Source of the DNA: an uncultured Opitutaceae bacterium
GTDB taxonomy: Bacteria; Verrucomicrobiota; Verrucomicrobiia; Opitutales; Opitutaceae
Length of the DNA: 5,887 nt
Reading direction: 5' to 3'
NCBI GenBank assembly: GCA_937128785.1
Contig: CAKZMS010000661.1
Location: 1-5,887, forward strand
Shown here piece by piece: positions 4,296-5,887 of the stretch. A program made the position numbers and the translations under genes. The notes beneath the pieces are model-generated. The model had not been told where the DNA came from. It worked only from the letters and a program-made list of their open reading frames with translations, and did no database searches. Positions within the stretch are counted from its first letter, which is position 1; the number at the start of each line of letters is the position of its first letter.

Positions 4296-5873
4296 TCAGC
4301 CTCTTGATCCAGCCGGGACAGTAAGGGTGGTGCAGTGAATAAATCCCATGTCTGCCACCATGGCATCGCAATTGACCCACTGGATTTTGGCTTGGGGCCA
4401 GACCTGGCGAAGAGCCTGGGTCACCTGGGCTTCCCATTTCTGCAGTCGTTGCACTTCGTCCCGATCGGAGGAGGTGAACCGGGGAACGATGAAGGTTTGG
4501 TCTCCGGACTCGTTGTGGAGAAAGACACTGTTCAAATATGACCGGTAGCGGGTGACCGACTCGGCGTGCACGCGGAAGTAGTCTCGCAGGCTCATTTGTC
4601 CATACCGGCGGAGAATGGCATCGAAACCTTCGAAGGTGCGAAAGTCGCTGAGCCCCGTTTCTTTTTGCACCTGTTCAAACACGACTTGGGCCAGCTGATC
4701 CTTTTCAGCGGGCCCCAGCTCATCGTAGATCTGGGCCGTCAGGATTTTTTGTTCAAGGGCGACAACCCGGACGAATTCGTCCCGGGCTTCCTCGAGGATC
4801 TCCCCGGCGGAATTGAACAGGATCGAAGGCATCGGCACCTTCAGAATGCGGTAGTGGGGAAAATGACGGCGCAGGTAGTCTTCGTTCCTTTTCAAGGTCT
4901 TCTGCACGTTGTCGATCAGGGCCGACTGATAGCGATTGAGGGGGACGGTTTGCTGCGGTTGGTAGTCCGGTAGCAGCAGGGTCTCTTCATCTAGAAATTT
5001 GAGGATCATATCCAGATGATGCACCGTGCTTCCGGGCAGGGCTTCGAGGATGTGGACGTGTTTGGCCCCGAAGTAGCTTTGGAACAGGCGCTGCAGTTCG
5101 GCGCGGTCTCCGCCATTGCGGGCCAAGGTGCGCGTGGAAACAAAAACGTTGCCCTGACCGTCGGTGACGAAATCACCGCCGTCCATGGACAGCGGCGGTC
5201 GGGTGATCTGGACGGGGCGGTCAATGTGCCGCTGCAGGTGGGCGACAAGATCGGCGGGCATGGCATCTCCCTGCATGGTGAAAAAGACCCTTTCCGGATC
5301 CTGCTTCTGCTGCAGCTCCCCTTCCCATTGCCACATCAGATCCCGGTAGACGAAGTCAATGGCCACCAGATTCTCCTCTCGGTCGAATCCGAATACCGGA
5401 CCAAAATCGCGGGTCCATCGCATCAGGTCCCGGGAGTCGACGAAGTGGGTTCGCGACAAAATGGTGTCGGCTGCCGGATGTTGCTCCAGTTGGGCCAGAA
5501 AATGGGCGTAGGCCTTGTGATGATTGAGTTCGCCCAGCACGTAGATATCCACCACCGGGCTGGCGGCGGCCAGTAAATCGATCTGGTAGCGGGCGACCCT
5601 TGAATGGGTACGGCTCTCGTTAAAACTGATGCTCATCACCAACGCCCGCTGAGGCTCCCATTCATTGGCCAACCGGGATAGGGGGACAGGGGGAGTGTAA
5701 CGAAAAAACGACTCCGCGCTGGGTAAGCCAGCGAGCGAGGGGGTTTCAACCGGTGGGGCAGATGCGTTTTCAGTCGGTCGGGCAAAATGTCCGACTATTA
5801 CAATGCCCGTGGTTGCCAAAAAAATGGCGGTGAGAGCCCAACTTCTCCGACGAAGAAGATGCAAAAGATTCAT
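4296..5873 (-). CDS. Membrane-anchored or exported agmatine/peptidylarginine deiminase family protein
   Basis: A 525-residue member of the guanidino-group-modifying family (PF04371 type), which hydrolyses a guanidinium to a ureido group plus ammonia. Residues 1-10 are basic (L-L-R-R-R) and 12-31 hydrophobic, a signal anchor or signal peptide without a lipobox cysteine. A proline-rich linker (about 32-65) follows. The catalytic fold starts at E-W-E-P-Q-R-A (71-77), with W-T-R-D-F-G-P (153-159), D-G-G-D-F (231-235), H-H-L-D (285-288; H-x-D pair) and F-I-H-C-T-T (511-516; nucleophile Cys514). A D-G-G in place of the E-G-G common in agmatine deiminases, plus the export signal, recall the Porphyromonas peptidylarginine deiminase group, so a peptide or free-arginine substrate is as likely as agmatine. 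The distance from the H-x-D pair to the Cys (about 226 residues) is much longer than the roughly 115-140 usual, because of a helical, charged insertion near 350-445. ATG at 5873 is chosen because it gives the membrane segment; the leader has no Shine-Dalgarno. The promoter is outside the window. Confidence 0.82.
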   Translation of the reverse strand: MNLLHLLRRRSWALTAIFLATTGIVIVGHFARPTENASAPPVETPSLAGLPSAESFFRYTPPVPLSRLANEWEPQRALVMSISFNESRTHSRVARYQIDLLAAASPVVDIYVLGELNHHKAYAHFLAQLEQHPAADTILSRTHFVDSRDLMRWTRDFGPVFGFDREENLVAIDFVYRDLMWQWEGELQQKQDPERVFFTMQGDAMPADLVAHLQRHIDRPVQITRPPLSMDGGDFVTDGQGNVFVSTRTLARNGGDRAELQRLFQSYFGAKHVHILEALPGSTVHHLDMILKFLDEETLLLPDYQPQQTVPLNRYQSALIDNVQKTLKRNEDYLRRHFPHYRILKVPMPSILFNSAGEILEEARDEFVRVVALEQKILTAQIYDELGPAEKDQLAQVVFEQVQKETGLSDFRTFEGFDAILRRYGQMSLRDYFRVHAESVTRYRSYLNSVFLHNESGDQTFIVPRFTSSDRDEVQRLQKWEAQVTQALRQVWPQAKIQWVNCDAMVADMGFIHCTTLTVPAGSRG

Positions 5874-5875
5874 GT

Positions 5876-5883
5876 GAGGAGGT
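5876..5883 (+). promoter_or_regulatory. Possible Shine-Dalgarno of a divergent gene beyond the window edge
   Basis: The plus strand reads GAGGAGGT just outside the deiminase start codon, a near-ideal Shine-Dalgarno only four bases from the window end. A plus-strand gene could start a few bases past 5887. The same bases read on the minus strand give ACCTCCT, so this site does not help the deiminase gene. A single eight-base match can be chance. Confidence 0.25.
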
Positions 5884-5887
5884 AGCC

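Noticed and set aside
5016..5576. Plus-strand open frame of 186 codons opposite the deiminase gene
   Set aside because: It is antisense to the catalytic core of the deiminase (including the D-G-G motif). The translation shows no recognisable domain or credible start context.

Overview
The window holds four substantial coding regions. The organism is probably a Verrucomicrobiota bacterium, most likely of the Opitutales (Opitutae) type. The main evidence is the first ORF, which has a glycoside-hydrolase barrel followed by an Ig-like domain and two copies of a C-terminal beta-domain (the G-R-L-x-N-x-S ... L-R-G-V-G-P-x-L-A-x-Y-G-V pattern) that is common in Opitutae extracellular proteins. Base composition is moderately GC-rich. 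Start sites mostly lack strong Shine-Dalgarno sequences. The taxonomic call rests on domain style only.

Layout. Bases 1-137 look foreign to the rest: the last ten codons of an unidentified ORF overlap (ATGA) the start of what reads as a CaiB/BaiF family III CoA-transferase. After about 36 codons the same frame turns, without any stop, into the middle of a clan GH-A glycoside hydrolase (to about 935), then an Ig-like domain (about 969-1229) and the duplicated C-terminal domain (1242-2012). The CoA-transferase start and the glycosidase body do not belong together. This is either an assembly chimera or a real in-frame recombination, and it is the most important thing to check.

Convergent to this ORF, after only 21 bases, lie three minus-strand genes. 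In transcription order they are: a membrane-anchored or exported deiminase of the agmatine/peptidylarginine deiminase family (5873-4296); a small-molecule kinase very like 5-methylthioribose kinase MtnK (4191-3127); and a periplasmic glycerophosphodiester phosphodiesterase GlpQ (3029-2040). The spacers are 104 and 97 bases. The first contains a plausible sigma70-type promoter, the second a 14-base perfect palindrome with an AACGTT core like LacI-family operators. They may therefore be three separately tuned units rather than one tight operon. The possible theme is scavenging: GlpQ releases glycerol-3-phosphate from deacylated phospholipids outside the cytoplasm, the kinase would recycle methylthioribose left over from polyamine synthesis, and the deiminase would act on guanidino groups outside the cytoplasmic membrane. 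That link is inference.

There is no gene-free stretch longer than about 105 bases. I saw no tRNA, rRNA, CRISPR array, insertion sequence or convincing intrinsic terminator. I did not find a clear new system; the unusual points are the chimeric first ORF, the enlarged membrane-anchored deiminase and the two intergenic control-site candidates.
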